A stretch of DNA of 6,962 bases from Lachnospiraceae bacterium. Its GTDB lineage: Bacteria; Bacillota; Clostridia; Lachnospirales; Lachnospiraceae. The notes beneath the pieces are model-generated. The model did no database searches. It had not been told where the DNA came from and saw only the letters and a program-made list of their open reading frames with translations. The stretch covers positions 1-6,962 of the forward strand of contig JAFVEU010000093.1 in the NCBI GenBank assembly GCA_017475845.1, written 5' to 3'. The position numbers and the translations under genes are program-made. Shown here piece after piece: positions 5,589-6,962 of this stretch. How positions within the stretch are numbered: position 1 is the first letter of the stretch; each line of letters begins with the position of its first letter.

Positions 5589-6962
5589 AACAGTTTCCTC
5601 TGCGTCACCGGAGTTCTCGGATACAGGATCCTGTACCGGTACCTGTACCTGATCGGGTACCGTCACGTTCTCCTGTACAGGTTCCGCAGCATTCCCGGGA
5701 TTTTCCGGAACACCCACCGAAGGAGATGATATCACTTCCACGGTCTCCGCTCCGTTATGTACCATCACAAGGCTGTCTGCCCTGAAGGTACCGAAAATGC
5801 CCTTTTCCTTTTCCCTTGTACCGGTGAGGACAAAAACGTAGTTATCGATAAGATTATTGCCGTTTTCATCCATGCGGCCTGCGGAAAAGCTTCCGTTCAA
5901 GGTTACCAGATCTCCCGTGACTGTAGCCGAACTGATCTTTGGCGCCTTGAGATATACCTGATTTCCGGAGAGAGTCTTTATCTCCTTATTGGATAAGACC
6001 TTACCGCTCTCAAGGAGGTAAGCGGCTTCCAGTGTCTCATTATCCACCTTGCCGTTATATACATTGCAATTTGACATCATGAAGAGGGAAGCCACGGCTC
6101 CCGCCACATGAGCCTTATTCTTGTCGGACATCTTGAAGCGCCCGGTCGCAGCCGTGTTTTCGGAAAGACTGTTTTCGGAAAGGCTGTTATCGGATACCTG
6201 CTCTTCCTCTTTCCCGGCTTCTTCGGCTTCTTCCTTATCCCCGTTCTCTGCCACAGGCTCTTCAACCGTTACCGGAGCTGCCTCTGAGGCCTCTTCTTCA
6301 TAAGCTCCGGTTGCCTCGGTTGAGGGCTCTGTCTCATAAGGGCTCTCTTCTCCTGCAAAGGAAGCCTCTTCAACCATTTCATCCGTACTGTCTTCGTATA
6401 TCCCGCTTTCTATATCGCTGTCGGAGATGACAACGTTGCTGCTCTCTTCATTTACGGAGGTACTGTCCGCGGAGGAAACGGAGTTCCTGTAGATGGTGGT
6501 GCCAACCGTTCCTCCTGTGCCTGCCACCGCCACTGCAACTGCAACCGCGATGCCCTTTGCCGCACCTGTGGCTGCAATGCCTCCTGCTGCCGCACCTGCC
6601 GCACCCGTCGCTGCCGCTGCGCTGCCCGCTGCGGTTCCAACTGCAGCCGCCGTCCCCGCTGCAGCTGCCGTTCCTGCTGCGGTAGTGGCCGCAGTAGTTG
6701 CCGCGGTAGTAGCTGCAGTTCCCGCTGCAGTAGTAGCTGCCGTAGTGGCTGCGGTTCCCGCTGCAGTAGTGGCCGCCGTAGTGGCAGCAGCCGCCGTAGT
6801 GGAAGCCGCTGCAGTCGCTGCCGTTGCTGCCGTAGTCACCGTTCCTGTAGCCGCAGAAACACCGGCGCCTCCTGCAAGAGCCGTTCCCGCAAGTGCCGCA
6901 CCGGTTGCCGCAATACCAAGTCCCGAGCAGATATTCCCGAAAGCACCTGCGGCCAGAGGTGC
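5556..6962 (-). CDS. Membrane-anchored Ala/Thr-repeat protein, C-terminal part (5' end outside window)
   Basis: The visible frame has 468 codons, ends at TAA (5558-5556) and is open to the right edge. A GTG at 6839 is in frame, but 41 further codons (starting APLAAGAFGNICSGLGIAA) precede it, so the start lies upstream of the window. In order, the visible protein shows an Ala/Gly/Thr tract of about 135 residues, built partly of TTAA tetrads. Next comes one probable membrane helix (KGIAVAVAVAVAG to TTIYR, about 6489-6557). A Ser/Glu-rich acidic linker follows (about 6144-6482), then a beta-rich globular region (about 5724-6113, including VYLKAPKISSATVTGDLVTL) and a Pro/Val/Gln/Glu tail. The single helix and acidic linker suggest the C-terminal domain lies outside the membrane; this is inference. 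I do not recognise the globular domain with certainty. Some Lachnospiraceae sigma-70-like proteins carry a comparable Ala-rich linker, helix and extracellular tail, so the missing N-terminus could be a regulator, but nothing here proves it. Confidence 0.75.
   Translation of the reverse strand, partial: APLAAGAFGNICSGLGIAATGAALAGTALAGGAGVSAATGTVTTAATAATAAASTTAAAATTAATTAAGTAATTAATTAAGTAATTAATTAATTAAGTAAAAGTAAAVGTAAGSAAAATGAAGAAAGGIAATGAAKGIAVAVAVAVAGTGGTVGTTIYRNSVSSADSTSVNEESSNVVISDSDIESGIYEDSTDEMVEEASFAGEESPYETEPSTEATGAYEEEASEAAPVTVEEPVAENGDKEEAEEAGKEEEQVSDNSLSENSLSENTAATGRFKMSDKNKAHVAGAVASLFMMSNCNVYNGKVDNETLEAAYLLESGKVLSNKEIKTLSGNQVYLKAPKISSATVTGDLVTLNGSFSAGRMDENGNNLIDNYVFVLTGTREKEKGIFGTFRADSLVMVHNGAETVEVISSPSVGVPENPGNAAEPVQENVTVPDQVQVPVQDPVSENSGDAEETVSAVDLPLDTV
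5622..5681. other. Cluster of palindromes near the convergent gene ends
   Basis: Perfect palindromes occur at 5622-5635 (TACAGGATCCTGTA), 5634-5641 (TACCGGTA) and 5672-5681 (CCTGTACAGG). CGGTACC at 5637-5643 can pair with GGTACCG at 5656-5662 across a 12-base loop. CCTGTAC appears three times. All of it lies inside the Val-Pro/Val-Gln-rich tail of the minus-strand gene, 34-93 bases past the aminotransferase stop. No T-run follows any stem on either strand, so this is not a standard intrinsic terminator. It may only reflect repeated GTA-CAG and GTA-CC codon pairs. Confidence 0.45.
6155..6184 (-). repeat. Two 15-bp direct repeats encoding Asn-Ser-Leu-Ser-Glu
   Basis: The plus strand reads TGTTTTCGGAAAGAC then TGTTTTCGGAAAGGC, a near-perfect tandem 15-base duplication. 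A third, decayed copy (TGTTATCGGA) starts at 6185. It encodes SDNSLSENSLSEN in the acidic linker. It is a small in-frame expansion in disordered sequence. Confidence 0.7.
6673..6792 (-). repeat. Degenerate 36/48-bp tandem repeat encoding TTAA / GTAA units
   Basis: On the plus strand, units begin CC(C/T)GCTGC(A/G)GTAGT at 6673, 6721 and 6757, with lengths of 48, 36 and 36 bases. In protein they give G-TAATTAATTAA-G followed by G-TAATTAATTAATTAA-G, so glycines mark 12- and 16-residue blocks made of Thr-Thr-Ala-Ala tetrads. The number of tetrads differs between blocks, as expected from slippage or unequal recombination in steps of 12 bases. Synonymous third-base differences between units (GCA/GCT/GCC/GCG, ACT/ACC/ACG) argue that the protein pattern is maintained by selection and is not a fresh duplication. 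Confidence 0.75.

Noticed and set aside
5622..5681. Intrinsic bidirectional terminator.
   Set aside because: No T-run follows any stem on either strand, and the stems are short and inside coding sequence.
6558..6839. CRISPR array or non-coding satellite because of the short repetitive units.
   Set aside because: Units are degenerate, contiguous without spacers, in multiples of three, and keep an open frame with synonymous variation, so it is a coding repeat.

Overview
The window looks like chromosomal DNA from a Firmicute, most probably a member of the Lachnospiraceae. That placement is inference. It rests on a large protein that I recognise as resembling the DUF5717 family, coupled to an actin-like protein resembling DUF5716 (both assigned from memory, without a search). 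It also rests on a CobD/HisC-type aminotransferase of clostridial flavour and heavy use of AGG (Arg) and ATA (Ile) codons. There are no RNA genes, insertion sequences, CRISPR arrays or phage genes that I can support.

Layout. Four protein genes fill almost the whole window. (1) Minus strand, 802 down to the left edge: an actin-like (ASKHA-fold) protein gene that starts with TTG inside the stop of its upstream neighbour. It is cut by one in-frame TGA at 491-493, after which the same frame stays open for 163 codons to the edge. (2) Minus strand, 4365 to 799: a 1188-residue cytoplasmic protein of alternating beta-sandwich-like and helical-repeat regions. (3) Plus strand, 4485 to 5588: a fold-type I PLP enzyme of the threonine-phosphate decarboxylase / histidinol-phosphate aminotransferase group. 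(4) Minus strand, right edge to 5556: the C-terminal 468 residues of a membrane-anchored protein with a striking Ala/Thr repeat, one membrane segment, an acidic linker and a small beta-rich domain. Its start lies outside the window; a GTG at 6839 is only an internal codon.

How they relate. Genes 1 and 2 form a translationally coupled pair reading leftward. The aminotransferase diverges from them across a gap of about 120 bases, the only real intergenic space. The aminotransferase and the Ala/Thr-rich gene converge and overlap by 33 coding bases with no room for a conventional terminator.

The best candidate for a poorly described system is the scaffold plus actin-like ATPase pair. Second is the Ala/Thr-repeat membrane protein, which may be the tail of a larger fusion such as a membrane-anchored regulator. 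The internal TGA must be resolved as mutation or sequence error before the actin-like gene is treated as functional here.
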